IMG/VR virus record: IMGVR_UViG_3300037882_002241 | Span: 1-64,000 of that record | Direction: 5' to 3' (one strand) | Length of the DNA stretch: 64,000 bases | Source: a virus | Part shown: piece after piece, positions 1 to 8,609 of the stretch | Layout of the letters: the number at the start of each line of letters is the position of its first letter | Numbering within the stretch: position 1 is the first letter of the stretch | The notes under the pieces: generated by a model | Seen by the model: the letters and a program-made list of their open reading frames with translations, nothing else | Told to the model about the DNA's origin: nothing | Databases searched by the model: none | Program-made: the position numbers and the translations under genes

Positions 1-10
1 ATTACTGCAA

Positions 11-46
11 AATAATTATTGACAGATTGATATTATAATTTATAAG
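11..46 (+). promoter_or_regulatory. early promoter for the helicase/methyltransferase pair
   Basis: TTGACA (19-24), 16-nt spacer and TATAAG (41-46), preceded by AATAATTA. It belongs to the repeated promoter family AATAACTATTGACA-N16-TATAxx seen across the window. Confidence 0.7.
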
Positions 47-68
47 AATAGTAACAATGGAGAAAAAA

Positions 69-1451
69 ATGAGAAGTTATCATGATATAATAACACAAAA
101 ATCAGCTAGATTTGAGAGCGTCGGTTTAAATAATTCAGATATTAAATTAAATGATAATCTATTCGACTTTCAAAAAGAATGCGTTGAATTTGCTTTAAAA
201 AAAGGGCGTTCAGCTTTATTTGCTGCAACTGGATTAGGTAAAACAATGATGAGCTTGTCATACGCTGATAATATCATGAGACACACGAATAAACCAGTGT
301 TGATGTTATGCCCTTTAGGTGTAGCAAAACAACATGAAAAAGAATCTCATAAATTTGGATTTAATGCTAATTTATCACGTGAAGGCAATTCACAAAAAAC
401 ACAAATTGACATTGCCAATTATGACGCATTGCATAAATTCGATTTAACAAAATATTGCGGCGTTATATTAGACGAAAGCAGCATTTTAAAAGGATTCAAT
501 GGAAAAACATATAAAGTTTTATGTGATAGCTTTTCACAATATGGCTTTAAATTAGCTGCAACAGCAACACCTAGCCCTAATGACCATATGGAGCTAGGGC
601 AACATAGCCAATTCCTAGGTGCATTAGCTAGTGCTGTTATGTTGAGCAAGTATTTTCAAAATGATACAGGTGACACTGGTCAATGGTTTTTAAAGCCTCA
701 TGCTGAAGATGATTTTTGGGCTTATATTGCTAGCTTTTCAAGATGCTTGTCAATGCCTAGTGACTTAGGTTACAGTGATGATGGATATATTTTAGAACCA
801 CTTAACGAAAAATATCATATCGTTAAATCTGATTTAACCAATAATGCTGGATTTGATAAAAAAACAGGTCAAAATAACTTGTTTAGGATTGTTGATACAA
901 GTGCAACGTCAATCCATTCAGAAAAAAGAATGACTGCTGATTTGCGTGCTTTAAAAACTTGTGAAATTGCAAATTCTATAACAGATTGCAAGGTAATTTG
1001 GGTTGAGACTAACTACGATGCAGATGCTGTCCGCGCTTCTAATTCCAACATTGAGGAGATTAGAGGTGATATGAAAAATGAATTAAAAGAAGAATTAATG
1101 GACGCATTTACAAGTGGTCAAATAAACACTTTAATGACCAAACCTAGCATTGCAGGATTTGGATTAAACTGGCAACATTGCCACAATACTATTTTTGCAG
1201 GGGCTTCATTTTCTTTTGAGATGCAGCACCAAGCTATTCGTCGATTTCATAGATTCGGGCAGAAAAAACAGGTTAATGTTCACTACGTCCAATCTGAAAG
1301 TGAGACTAGGATTTTTGAGGTTTTAAAAAACAAAACTAAAAACTTTCAAGATTTAATAACAAAAATGAAACAAGCACAATCTAAGGAAATACAATCTACA
1401 ACTATTCAAAAATACAAACCAAATGTAAAATTTAATCAACCTAACTTTTAA
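69..1451 (+). CDS. SNF2-type DEAD/DEAH-box helicase
   Basis: Superfamily 2 ATPase of the SNF2 kind, expected to translocate on double-stranded DNA. Visible motifs: Walker A ATGLGKT near residue 55, Walker B ILDESS near 135, TATPSPND (motif III), and the C-terminal QAIRRFHRFGQ typical of SNF2 motif VI. An ATG at 57 is in frame, but GGAGA at 59-63 lies 5 nt before the ATG at 69 and makes the latter the better start. The DNA methyltransferase gene follows after 11 nt. Paired SNF2 helicase and methylase genes occur in other phages; I infer a joint role in DNA modification or anti-restriction. Confidence 0.85.
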   Translation: MRSYHDIITQKSARFESVGLNNSDIKLNDNLFDFQKECVEFALKKGRSALFAATGLGKTMMSLSYADNIMRHTNKPVLMLCPLGVAKQHEKESHKFGFNANLSREGNSQKTQIDIANYDALHKFDLTKYCGVILDESSILKGFNGKTYKVLCDSFSQYGFKLAATATPSPNDHMELGQHSQFLGALASAVMLSKYFQNDTGDTGQWFLKPHAEDDFWAYIASFSRCLSMPSDLGYSDDGYILEPLNEKYHIVKSDLTNNAGFDKKTGQNNLFRIVDTSATSIHSEKRMTADLRALKTCEIANSITDCKVIWVETNYDADAVRASNSNIEEIRGDMKNELKEELMDAFTSGQINTLMTKPSIAGFGLNWQHCHNTIFAGASFSFEMQHQAIRRFHRFGQKKQVNVHYVQSESETRIFEVLKNKTKNFQDLITKMKQAQSKEIQSTTIQKYKPNVKFNQPNF

Positions 1452-1462
1452 GGAAAAATAAA

Positions 1463-2356
1463 ATGAACACCGTAATAAATCAAGTGATTACTGATAACTT
1501 TGCAGCATACAATGGCGATTGTGTTGAAGTATTACCCATGCTTAAAGAAAATAGCATAGGGCTATCAGTATACAGCCCCCCATTTGCATCATTGTTTACG
1601 TTTAGCGACAGTGAGAGAGATATGGCGAACGTATCAAGTAATGAGGAATTTTTTGAATGTTATCAAAAAGTAGTTGATGAGATTTTCAGAACCACAAAAG
1701 AAGGAAGGTTAACTTGCGTTCATTGCATTGATATTCCAACCACAAAGGGTAAAGATGGGGTAGTGGGATTTTATGATTTTAGTGGTGATATTATTAAAGC
1801 CCATATTAAAGCTGGATTTACATATCATGACAGAATTACGATTTGGAAAGACCCTGTAGTTGAAATGCAACGAACTAAAGCGCTTGGATTGCTTTATAAA
1901 ACTTGCCGAACAGACGCAACTCGCACTAGAACTGGCAATGCTGATTACATATTAACATTTAGAAAGCCAGTAGATGGTGTAAATGACAAAACACCTGACC
2001 CAGTTACCCATAATGCGGATGAATATGCTGTATCATTATGGCAAAAAGTCGCAAGCCCCGTTTGGATGGATATTAATCAAAGTGACACCTTGAATGTTAA
2101 AATCGCTAGAAGTGATAAAGATTTAAAACACTTATCCCCTCTTCAGCTTGGAGTAATTGAACGGCTAGTGTTACACTACTCAAATAAAGGAGATGTTGTG
2201 TTAACGCCATTTCTTGGAGTAGGCAGTGAGGCTTATGTAGCATTAAAATTAAATAGAAAAGCGATTGGCATAGAACTTAAGGAAGAATATTTTAAAACCG
2301 CTGTTGGCTATTTAAAAGAGGCTGAAAGCTCGTTTATTAACGGGCGTTTAATATAG
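1463..2356 (+). CDS. DNA methyltransferase, beta-class (N4-cytosine or N6-adenine)
   Basis: S-adenosylmethionine-dependent DNA methylase. The catalytic motif IV appears as SPPF near residue 38, close to the N-terminus. The AdoMet-binding motif I (FLGVGSEA) lies near residue 250, so the order catalytic-then-cofactor marks the beta class. SPPx favours N4-cytosine methylation, but N6-adenine cannot be excluded. The ribosome-binding site AAGGA precedes the ATG. It forms an operon with the SNF2 helicase. No restriction endonuclease is next to it, so it acts as an orphan methylase, probably in self-protection. Confidence 0.85.
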   Translation: MNTVINQVITDNFAAYNGDCVEVLPMLKENSIGLSVYSPPFASLFTFSDSERDMANVSSNEEFFECYQKVVDEIFRTTKEGRLTCVHCIDIPTTKGKDGVVGFYDFSGDIIKAHIKAGFTYHDRITIWKDPVVEMQRTKALGLLYKTCRTDATRTRTGNADYILTFRKPVDGVNDKTPDPVTHNADEYAVSLWQKVASPVWMDINQSDTLNVKIARSDKDLKHLSPLQLGVIERLVLHYSNKGDVVLTPFLGVGSEAYVALKLNRKAIGIELKEEYFKTAVGYLKEAESSFINGRLI

Positions 2357-2367
2357 TAATTTAATCT

Positions 2368-2404
2368 ATATATGGGCTGGCTGATAAAACACCTGCCCAT
2401 ATAT
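2368..2404. terminator. hairpin between convergent genes
   Basis: ATATATGGGC (2368-2377) pairs perfectly with GCCCATATAT (2395-2404) around a 17-nt loop. It sits between the end of the methyltransferase gene and the oppositely oriented gene ending at 2487. The U-tract is weak, so it is only a probable bidirectional terminator. Confidence 0.5.
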
Positions 2405-2486
2405 TTAATGTATTAACCTAAAAAAATGGTTAACAACACATTTAATGCTATTAACCACCTTATGTTTATATTTTAAATTATTATTG

Positions 2487-2666
2487 CTATAGCGCCATTT
2501 CAAGCTTTAAGGATAGCATAGGATTACCCTTAGCCTTTGGCGAACTTCGCCTATCTACAATTTTCCAAGTCTTGCCAGCCTTATCAGTAAAATTACCACC
2601 GACCATTGACGAGTTATAAACAGCAGTTGAAACAATCAAGTTTTTTTTAATAACAGCATTTGCCAT
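2487..2666 (-). CDS. small hypothetical protein
   Basis: Unrecognised 59-residue protein starting MANAVIKKNL, rich in Lys, Gly and Ser. An upstream in-frame ATG exists at 2681, but the AAGGG Shine-Dalgarno lies between the two ATGs and 7 nt before the one at 2666. It is the last gene of the leftward operon, after the transglycosylase. Confidence 0.6.
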   Translation of the reverse strand: MANAVIKKNLIVSTAVYNSSMVGGNFTDKAGKTWKIVDRRSSPKAKGNPMLSLKLEMAL

Positions 2667-2687
2667 TGTGTTTCCCTTCATGAAAAC

Positions 2688-3221
2688 TTAGTTATAGTTA
2701 GAATATCTCGACATAAGATATTCCATAGCCGCATCACGACCAGTTTTAGCCTTGACGGGTTCAGTATGTCGAATTTTCCGACCATCTGAATTATTTGACG
2801 CATAGCTTTTTGAACCAGCGTTAACGACCTTGTAAGAATATGCGCTAGGATTGCATGAAGCGCCTAAACCCGCATTATGAAGCTTTGCAGCCCCTTTAAT
2901 CGTGCCACACTTTGAATGTGCGATTGATAAATGCTTAATGCCGTAATATGCGTTAGTCTCGCAGTTATACAAAGCCTGCTTTGTGCCACGATAGCCAATA
3001 CCCTTAGCTGTTGCATATTTTAGTTGATATAAACCAATCTCACCAACGCCGCCAGTTACATGGCATTTAAAGCCACTCTCTACTTTAGCAACGCCAACAA
3101 CTAATTGTTCAGGCAATCTGAAATTATCTCTATTAACGCGCTTAATCATTTCTAATGGGTTAGCCATAGCTGGTGAACATGAATTAACTAAAGCTGCAAA
3201 TGCTATTAATTTATACTTCAT
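2688..3221 (-). CDS. secreted lytic transglycosylase (SLT-like)
   Basis: Probable peptidoglycan-cleaving enzyme of about 177 residues. It opens with a signal peptide (MKYKLIAFAALVNS, cleavage likely after AMA). VAKVESGF carries the presumed catalytic Glu, and GEIGLYQL matches the GLxQ motif of SLT-fold transglycosylases. AGGG lies about 9 nt before the ATG at 3221; the ATG at 3230 is too close to it. The start overlaps the end of the membrane-protein gene upstream. It lies in the early region, away from the main lysis genes, so a role in DNA entry or host-wall remodelling is possible. Confidence 0.75.
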   Translation of the reverse strand: MKYKLIAFAALVNSCSPAMANPLEMIKRVNRDNFRLPEQLVVGVAKVESGFKCHVTGGVGEIGLYQLKYATAKGIGYRGTKQALYNCETNAYYGIKHLSIAHSKCGTIKGAAKLHNAGLGASCNPSAYSYKVVNAGSKSYASNNSDGRKIRHTEPVKAKTGRDAAMEYLMSRYSNYN

Positions 3222-3507
3222 TTTTCGCATCCCTCTTTAATTCGTTTTTAACAGAAAAGTATTGTAAAATGCTCTTAACTGCTAAAAAAACACATATAAC
3301 CGTTAATACATTTAATATATATGCACTATAAGTGTGCAAGCTGGTTACTATATTTATTAAAGGACTATCAACTTCTTTAATAAAATAATGCCACAACTGA
3401 TAAAAAGAAGCACTAACAACCCAAAAAACTGAATCAAACCTGTGACTTTTCAAGTCATCCTCATCTACTTCGTATTTAGATTCAAACATTTTTAAAAAAA
3501 ACTTCAT
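3211..3507 (-). CDS. small membrane protein
   Basis: 98 residues with one or two hydrophobic segments (about 28-45 and a clear one near 65-85, AYILNVLTVICVFLAVKSIL) and a basic C-terminus. Its end overlaps the start of the transglycosylase gene by 11 nt, which suggests coupled translation. It could help export the enzyme or act like a holin, but no family is recognised. Confidence 0.6.
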   Translation of the reverse strand: MKFFLKMFESKYEVDEDDLKSHRFDSVFWVVSASFYQLWHYFIKEVDSPLINIVTSLHTYSAYILNVLTVICVFLAVKSILQYFSVKNELKRDAKNEV

Positions 3508-3535
3508 TTTGATTATCCTATAATGTCAATAATCA

Positions 3536-3775
3536 TTAACGGCTTTTTAATTGATTTGCAAGCGAAAATTCAACAATCATTGAAATTAATTGCACCGTTG
3601 TATCGGCATTTAGCATCGACCGCATATATTTTACACGGTTATTAACTGCCATTGTTGAAATTCCTAAAAGCAGGCTTATATCTTCAACCCTTTTGCCTTG
3701 ACGCAATAAGTTAACTATATCAAGGTTTATGCCTTTAATTTCAAATTGCTTTGTGACGCTTTTTTCAAAATTCAT
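3536..3775 (-). CDS. single-domain LuxR/GerE-type HTH protein
   Basis: 79 residues made almost wholly of a LuxR-type DNA-binding domain: IVNLLRQGKRVEDISLLLGI then STMAVNNRVKYMRSML match the GerE scaffold and recognition helices, followed by a fourth helix. No sensor domain is present. Probably a phage transcription regulator acting as a dimer. It follows the unknown 229-residue gene with almost no gap. Confidence 0.75.
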   Translation of the reverse strand: MNFEKSVTKQFEIKGINLDIVNLLRQGKRVEDISLLLGISTMAVNNRVKYMRSMLNADTTVQLISMIVEFSLANQLKSR

Positions 3776-3776
3776 G

Positions 3777-4466
3777 TCACACTCCGTATTCCGCGCTGTT
3801 CATTTCACCTATTGATTTGAATTTATGACCTCGCTCTTTTATTTCTTGATTGCGCCTAAAATAGTTCACAAGCCCCCCAGCTGTTGCTGCTATCATTAAT
3901 GCCCCGTTTTGTAATTCTGTTCTGTCTATATACGGATTGCGACCGCTACGCCCTATGTTTCTTATGATTTGCTCACAACCTTCGTCATACCAAAAACCCT
4001 CATATATACGCTTGAAAACGTGTGAATATGCCATTTCAGAATGGCTGAAAGGCTTACCAGTATCGGAATTTATAACATTGTTGTCGATATATTCATGAAT
4101 ATCAGTTAACTTGTGAATTGCCGCTTGTTTAGCTAACATTACGTTTTCTTGTGCGCCACGATTGCCACCGCCATCAACTTTAACGCTTGCATAATCCATG
4201 CCTTTACGCCCGTCTTTTTCTAATGGCGCTGATATTAATTCATATGCTTTTAGTGCATCATATTGCTCTTGTGTAAAGCTACCTTTGGAAAAAAACTTGT
4301 TTTTATTAACATCTAGGTAATCACTCACCGCCGCAAGTGGGTTAGTTACACCAACAATTTTACCAAATTCAGTCTTTACAACCATATGGCTCATTACATA
4401 ATCAGCTTGCGTTCTGATTTTAGCAACTGATATAGACTTAATAGGCTCAAATTTATGTTCAGGCAT
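3777..4466 (-). CDS. hypothetical protein, possibly regulatory
   Basis: 229 residues, soluble, mixed charge, no motif I recognise. AAAGAGATACT precedes the ATG. It sits immediately upstream of the LuxR-type HTH gene and may work with it, for instance in late-gene control; this is only a positional inference. Confidence 0.6.
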   Translation of the reverse strand: MPEHKFEPIKSISVAKIRTQADYVMSHMVVKTEFGKIVGVTNPLAAVSDYLDVNKNKFFSKGSFTQEQYDALKAYELISAPLEKDGRKGMDYASVKVDGGGNRGAQENVMLAKQAAIHKLTDIHEYIDNNVINSDTGKPFSHSEMAYSHVFKRIYEGFWYDEGCEQIIRNIGRSGRNPYIDRTELQNGALMIAATAGGLVNYFRRNQEIKERGHKFKSIGEMNSAEYGV

Positions 4467-4530
4467 AGTATCTCTTTAAGGCTAGTTTTAACACTACTAA
4501 CCTTAAAGTTTATTAAACGCAAGTTATTTC

Positions 4531-4716
4531 TTAACCGCCATTAAACCAATCGTTAAGCTCATCTTTGATTGTTTCATAGCTCTTGCCATCAATTACATCC
4601 TTCTTTAGACCATCTAAAGCGTGAACCATATCTCTATAATCGGGGCTTCCTCTACCTCTAAAATGTTGTGCTATTTCAGTCGCTATTTCTATTACTTGTA
4701 TTTGGTTAATTTTCAT
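4531..4716 (-). CDS. small hypothetical protein
   Basis: 61 residues, helical and charged, with an RGRGSP turn in the middle. It overlaps the end of the upstream gene by 11 nt, consistent with an operon of small early proteins. No family recognised. Confidence 0.55.
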   Translation of the reverse strand: MKINQIQVIEIATEIAQHFRGRGSPDYRDMVHALDGLKKDVIDGKSYETIKDELNDWFNGG

Positions 4717-5002
4717 TTTCTGTTTCCTTAAATTCTACAAATATAAACCCTATTGCACCGTCAATTTCATCTTGATAATCAGTGTTATTGATATAATATG
4801 ATAGTGATGCAATAGTATCAAAATCATTTAAATCAAAATTACCATCAATGTGCAAATTAACAGATTCCGTAACCATCTTATGCAAATCGTCAAGATTATC
4901 AACTGCTGAAAAACAACCACGTAAATATAAAACATTCACACCATAGCATGAGTTTTCTTCTTTATGAATAGCAACCCAAAAACCAAATTTTATATCACTC
5001 AT
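4706..5002 (-). CDS. hypothetical acidic protein
   Basis: 98 residues, acidic, probably a single alpha/beta domain. It overlaps the next upstream gene at an ATGA junction (4999-5002), indicating coupled translation. Function unknown. Confidence 0.6.
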   Translation of the reverse strand: MSDIKFGFWVAIHKEENSCYGVNVLYLRGCFSAVDNLDDLHKMVTESVNLHIDGNFDLNDFDTIASLSYYINNTDYQDEIDGAIGFIFVEFKETENEN

Positions 5003-5427
5003 TTGTATTTATCTCCAAATAGTTTTTGTTCTAAATCATCACTTAATCCGCCATAAACATTAATCAATGCGTCAATTTCATAATTTGGCACATATGGATA
5101 AATAGTATTGCCTATCTCATCTGAAATTGAATCTTCGGCGAATTGAACAAAAGGAAAAGGAATAAAATAATTATCATCCTGTTTTATATAACCAACTTCA
5201 AATTTTGAAAAATAGTTATAATCATCACAATCATCTCTTGGCTGGCAATAGTGAGTGCGTGAGGCTTGGACACTCAATGAAACTCCCTTATTTAAGGTGA
5301 TACGCTCAAAAATACTAGGATTCAAGAAAACTTCACCTTTGTCATTATGATATTTCTTAAATAGGCTATTATCTTTCATTGCATTAAGTATTTCACCTAT
5401 TTTAGGGTATTGTAAATTGTCTTTCAT
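4999..5427 (-). CDS. hypothetical protein
   Basis: 142 residues, soluble, Asp- and Tyr-rich (RDDCDDYNYFS). Its start shares a base with the stop of the upstream Cys-rich gene. No family recognised. Confidence 0.6.
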   Translation of the reverse strand: MKDNLQYPKIGEILNAMKDNSLFKKYHNDKGEVFLNPSIFERITLNKGVSLSVQASRTHYCQPRDDCDDYNYFSKFEVGYIKQDDNYFIPFPFVQFAEDSISDEIGNTIYPYVPNYEIDALINVYGGLSDDLEQKLFGDKYK

Positions 5428-5618
5428 TACTCATCATAACCCTTACATTCATCTGATCTATCAATTAAATATGGTGTTTTATTCGACAAAAAATCCTTAA
5501 ATAAAATACAAACAAAATCACCCGATTTAGTTAAATCCCTAAAATCACAATCAACACTGCAAAAATTACCACATTTTGATGTTCTTATTTTGTGTGTTAT
5601 AACAATCTCACGTTCCAT
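5427..5618 (-). CDS. small Cys-rich protein (CGxFCxxxC family)
   Basis: 63 residues with CGNFCSVDCDF followed by two single cysteines. The same layout is seen in the products at 10679-10909, 10919-11122 and 14967-15203, so this is one of four paralogues in the window. The spacing suggests a small zinc-binding fold. Role unknown. Confidence 0.65.
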   Translation of the reverse strand: MEREIVITHKIRTSKCGNFCSVDCDFRDLTKSGDFVCILFKDFLSNKTPYLIDRSDECKGYDE

Positions 5619-5628
5619 TATGCCACTC

Positions 5629-5862
5629 CTAAAAAAAATACTTTACTGTTACAGTGAAACTCTCACTAGTGAACTTGAAATCATTAGCAAAAACAACACC
5701 AAAAACTAAGCATCCAAATACAAGACCATCATCATTAATTTGTGATAAATCAGTAAAAAAAGTTTTAGAGCGCTGTCTAATTATGTCAACTAAAAATATA
5801 AATAGGTGCGATGACGCATAGAATAAAATTGTAATGAATATTGTATTTAATATAAGTTTCAT
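5629..5862 (-). CDS. small membrane protein
   Basis: 77 residues with an N-terminal hydrophobic segment (LILNTIFITILFYASSHLFIF) and a second one near 48-60 (GLVFGCLVFGVVFA). Stop and start overlap with the upstream gene at 5862. Function unknown. Confidence 0.6.
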   Translation of the reverse strand: MKLILNTIFITILFYASSHLFIFLVDIIRQRSKTFFTDLSQINDDGLVFGCLVFGVVFANDFKFTSESFTVTVKYFF

Positions 5863-6113
5863 TATGCTACTCCTAGTTCTGCGAGCAATTCATCGTCTTC
5901 TTTTGTAAATACAATTTTACCAGATGGTTTTAATTTGCGTTTAACTACATAGCCTGAATTTTGTAACTGTGATTTAACTGAATACAAATGATTTGCTAAA
6001 AATGAAGCGCAACCAAACTGCATAACCATTTCTACATACGCATTCATCCCATTTTCTGAAACAGGTTGAAATTTTACGAACAATCCATCTTTATAATACG
6101 TTAAATCAGTCAT
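5862..6113 (-). CDS. hypothetical protein
   Basis: 83 residues, ending in an acidic helix after a basic stretch (VVKRKLKPSGK). It overlaps the upstream repeat-protein gene by 4 nt (ATGA). No recognised domain. Confidence 0.55.
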   Translation of the reverse strand: MTDLTYYKDGLFVKFQPVSENGMNAYVEMVMQFGCASFLANHLYSVKSQLQNSGYVVKRKLKPSGKIVFTKEDDELLAELGVA

Positions 6114-6655
6114 TTTTGTAACTCCCTTAATTTTATTAAGGTATCAACAATTAAAATCGCCTCCCGATTGTTAGCCCAATGATTAATGGCTTCTTCGACT
6201 GTAAAGTTTCTACACTCTGCTAATATCCTGCCACAGGATGACATGAAAAAACAATGCCCACGAGTGTCAACTAAATAATTTATTACGCCACTAACCCGTG
6301 CACTGCCGCTAACCCGTGCAGTGCCGCTAACCCGTGCAGCACCGCTAACCCATGCAGTGCCGCTAACCCGTGCAGCACCGCTAACCCATGCAGTGCCGCT
6401 AACCCATGCAGTGCCGCTAACCCGTGCACCGTCGAAAACCTGTGCAGTGCCGCTAACCCGTGCAGCACCGCTAACCCATGCAGTGCCGCTAACCCGTGCA
6501 TCGTCGAAAACCCATGCATCGTCGAAATGTGATAAATTTATTTCACTCTGAACATACCCACCAACTTCACCTTTTTTTACGTCACCAAAATTAATGAGTG
6601 CCTTTACTCTAAAAAGCCCGTCAATGCCCGTTTTAATTAATTCATATTTTTTCAT
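6110..6655 (-). CDS. hexapeptide-repeat (left-handed beta-helix-like) protein
   Basis: 181 residues. The N-terminal part (MKKYELIKTG...VGGYV) is typical of a widespread phage family in which a short leader is followed by short repeats. Residues about 45-125 are repeats of the type ARVSGTAWVSGA, which should stack into a parallel beta-helix. A 55-residue tail follows. The repeats are nearly identical in DNA, which invites copy-number change. First gene behind the promoter at 6679-6706. Function unknown; YdcK-like proteins are related in style. Confidence 0.75.
   Translation of the reverse strand: MKKYELIKTGIDGLFRVKALINFGDVKKGEVGGYVQSEINLSHFDDAWVFDDARVSGTAWVSGAARVSGTAQVFDGARVSGTAWVSGTAWVSGAARVSGTAWVSGAARVSGTARVSGSARVSGVINYLVDTRGHCFFMSSCGRILAECRNFTVEEAINHWANNREAILIVDTLIKLRELQK
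6290..6525 (-). repeat. coding tandem repeats of the beta-helix gene
   Basis: Units near 15-18 nt such as GCCGCTAACCCGTGCA recur about a dozen times with small changes. They encode the xVSGxA repeats. Some flanking units (GTCGAAAACC) encode the divergent VFDGA type. Confidence 0.85.
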
Positions 6656-6678
6656 TTATTCTATCCGTTGTTAGGTTC

Positions 6679-6706
6679 AATATAAACTAATTTATCAACC
6701 TGTCAA
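6679..6706 (-). promoter_or_regulatory. early promoter
   Basis: On the minus strand TTGACA (6706-6701), 16-nt spacer, TATATT (6684-6679), followed by the shared untranslated segment AACAACGGA. Confidence 0.7.
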
Positions 6707-6718
6707 TAGTTTTTTTCA

Positions 6719-7081
6719 CTAAAAATCAAAAATTAACAATCCATAATCAATATCTTTTAATGATATATTCTCGATAACAGCAACTTCGCACTCATCACTT
6801 AAATCAATTCCATCACCAAATGATTGACTAACAAAATCAACTGCATTTATTGGTCTTTCAATTACGAAAATCGCTATTTTGCCTTCACTATTATCTTCAC
6901 TGTCTCTTGGAAGTCGCGCAAAATATTCTGCAACTTCAACTTTAGTCGAAAATGATATATGTTTGTCGCCATATGGGGCAACTTTAATAAAACCTTCTTT
7001 TATTATTTTTTCTGAATAGCAAGTCCCGTGATAAATAGGATTAATGAAATCATTAATTTGTTTTCCAAAACACTTAAACAT
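6719..7081 (-). CDS. ADP-ribosyltransferase-like protein
   Basis: 120 residues. PIYHGT near residue 16, then IIKEGF, HISFST and VAEYFA follow the order seen in small ART-fold proteins (His in the first strand, Ser/Thr in STxx, acidic residue late in the chain). A late acidic strand (ECEVAVIE) could carry the catalytic Glu. If real, it would modify a host or phage target with NAD. It could also be a non-catalytic relative or an RNA 2'-phosphotransferase-like protein. It starts where the stop of the multi-HTH gene ends. Confidence 0.5.
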   Translation of the reverse strand: MFKCFGKQINDFINPIYHGTCYSEKIIKEGFIKVAPYGDKHISFSTKVEVAEYFARLPRDSEDNSEGKIAIFVIERPINAVDFVSQSFGDGIDLSDECEVAVIENISLKDIDYGLLIFDF

Positions 7082-8250
7082 TACAAATAACTCCCTACCA
7101 ATGAATTTGTGTTATACCTTTTAAGTGTCAAAGAACTTTCATGTGTCAGTTTGCGACCACCTGCTACAGTATTGTTAGGTGGTATTAATTTTCTTATTTC
7201 ACCATCACAAACATAAGGTAACAACTCAATAACTTCATGCTCTTTTAGCCCAGTTACAACGCAAATCATATCTACACCATTGCCTACGTTATACAATTCA
7301 CGAACCCGTGACTTATTTCTAAATATAATTTCATCGCGAGATAAATCTTCTATTTTTTGTGTTTTTTTTAATAAATTGTTATCTTTTACAAATTTTGATA
7401 TGTTATTTCTACCAACATGCACTATGGATTCAATCTGCGCCATAGTCATTTGTTGATAAAACTCAGTTATAAAATCACTAACCTTATAATTTTCACCGTC
7501 ATATGATATTATTTTATTCATATGATTTTTAAAAACAACACCCTTTTGATTGATTTTAATACGAGGTTTATAAGATGATATTACCCCTCTTTTTCTCTTA
7601 ACCCTACTTTGAATAAATCCTTTAGGTTTTTTTAAACCCATACTCATTCTTTTTTTGAAGACATTACTTTCAGAACACCCGATAATGGTTGCAAGGTGAA
7701 CGTCATTTAATGTTTTGTAAAACAATTCAATCAATGATTGACGTGAATACGATTTGCCATCATAAACAACCTCTTTAATCCAGTCATAATCAATTTTAGG
7801 TTCATTTTTTTGCTTAAAACATTCAGTGGCTTTTCGCTCTTGTGGTGATAGACTTGATTTTAAATACCTTAATCTTTCAAGCTTTCCTTTTACAGCAGTC
7901 TCAGGCAAATCAACCATTACCGATAGTTTAGCATTACTATGGGTTTTCCAATATTTATCAAGAATATTTAAACGTGACAATTTAATGCCATCACATTCAA
8001 GTAGGTATTCCCAATTATAATGTCCACGCTCGTTTAAATGTGTATTGTTTTTTTCAATGTAATTCTTATTTTGCACCTTAACTAAATCAAGCTTTTTCAT
8101 ACCACGTGAAACGGCACTTTCAGATATTCCTAAAATATTACCCATTTCACGAATAAGTATTTTCTTGTAATTTTTTTGCAAAAACTCACTTGCAGTTAAT
8201 TGTAAACCATTATGAGTGATTACCTTTGACCAGTCCATGTTATTTGACAT
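7081..8250 (-). CDS. protein with repeated HTH units
   Basis: 389 basic residues. At least four units of about 70-80 residues have the pattern: W/I...DGxxxxxxxFL or equivalent, then a helix-turn-helix such as MGNILGISESAVSRGMKKL, VMVDLPETAVKGKLERL, ATIIGCSESNVFKKRMSM, IESIVHVGRNNISKFV and MICVVTGLKEHEVIELL. It probably binds extended DNA. No enzymatic domain is visible. A regulator or a homing-enzyme-style DNA-recognition protein are both possible. Confidence 0.6.
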   Translation of the reverse strand: MSNNMDWSKVITHNGLQLTASEFLQKNYKKILIREMGNILGISESAVSRGMKKLDLVKVQNKNYIEKNNTHLNERGHYNWEYLLECDGIKLSRLNILDKYWKTHSNAKLSVMVDLPETAVKGKLERLRYLKSSLSPQERKATECFKQKNEPKIDYDWIKEVVYDGKSYSRQSLIELFYKTLNDVHLATIIGCSESNVFKKRMSMGLKKPKGFIQSRVKRKRGVISSYKPRIKINQKGVVFKNHMNKIISYDGENYKVSDFITEFYQQMTMAQIESIVHVGRNNISKFVKDNNLLKKTQKIEDLSRDEIIFRNKSRVRELYNVGNGVDMICVVTGLKEHEVIELLPYVCDGEIRKLIPPNNTVAGGRKLTHESSLTLKRYNTNSLVGSYL

Positions 8251-8251
8251 T

Positions 8252-8590
8252 TTAAATTTCCGTATCTGGAATAATTATAAATTTATTTTTGAAATTTTCA
8301 TGCTCTACCAATGTATTGTCTTTAATCAATAAAAAACCTTTATAATTAGTAACCTCACCTAAATAAAAATCTTTATAACGCCATAAATATACCATCACAA
8401 AGTCACCTTTCTTTAAATTACCCCAGTCATCACGCCATTTTAAAGGTTGGGGGTTAGCGGCGATTATATGAGGTGCGGCAGCTTGTAAGGATTCATCCAA
8501 TAAATAGCTAGATGGCAACCACTCATCGCTCCTAACGTAGCAATCTTGAACTGCTCCTATAGCATCATCACTTATTACAAATTCATTCAT
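8252..8590 (-). CDS. hypothetical protein
   Basis: About 112 residues starting MNEFVISDDAIG. The ATG at 8617 is in frame, but a GGGGAGTT site lies between it and the ATG at 8590, so the shorter form is preferred. The first half resembles short phage proteins with DESLQAAAPHI; the second half looks like a small beta-barrel. Function unknown. Confidence 0.6.
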   Translation of the reverse strand: MNEFVISDDAIGAVQDCYVRSDEWLPSSYLLDESLQAAAPHIIAANPQPLKWRDDWGNLKKGDFVMVYLWRYKDFYLGEVTNYKGFLLIKDNTLVEHENFKNKFIIIPDTEI

Positions 8591-8609
8591 TTTCTTAACT
8601 CCCCGATTA

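Noticed and set aside
2405-2486. Regulatory array of TTAACC/GGTTAA
   Set aside because: Three short inverted copies occur near a gene end in AT-rich DNA; too short to support a function.
6290-6525. CRISPR-like regular repeats
   Set aside because: Units are multiples of three, have no unique spacers and encode the hexapeptides of a real gene.
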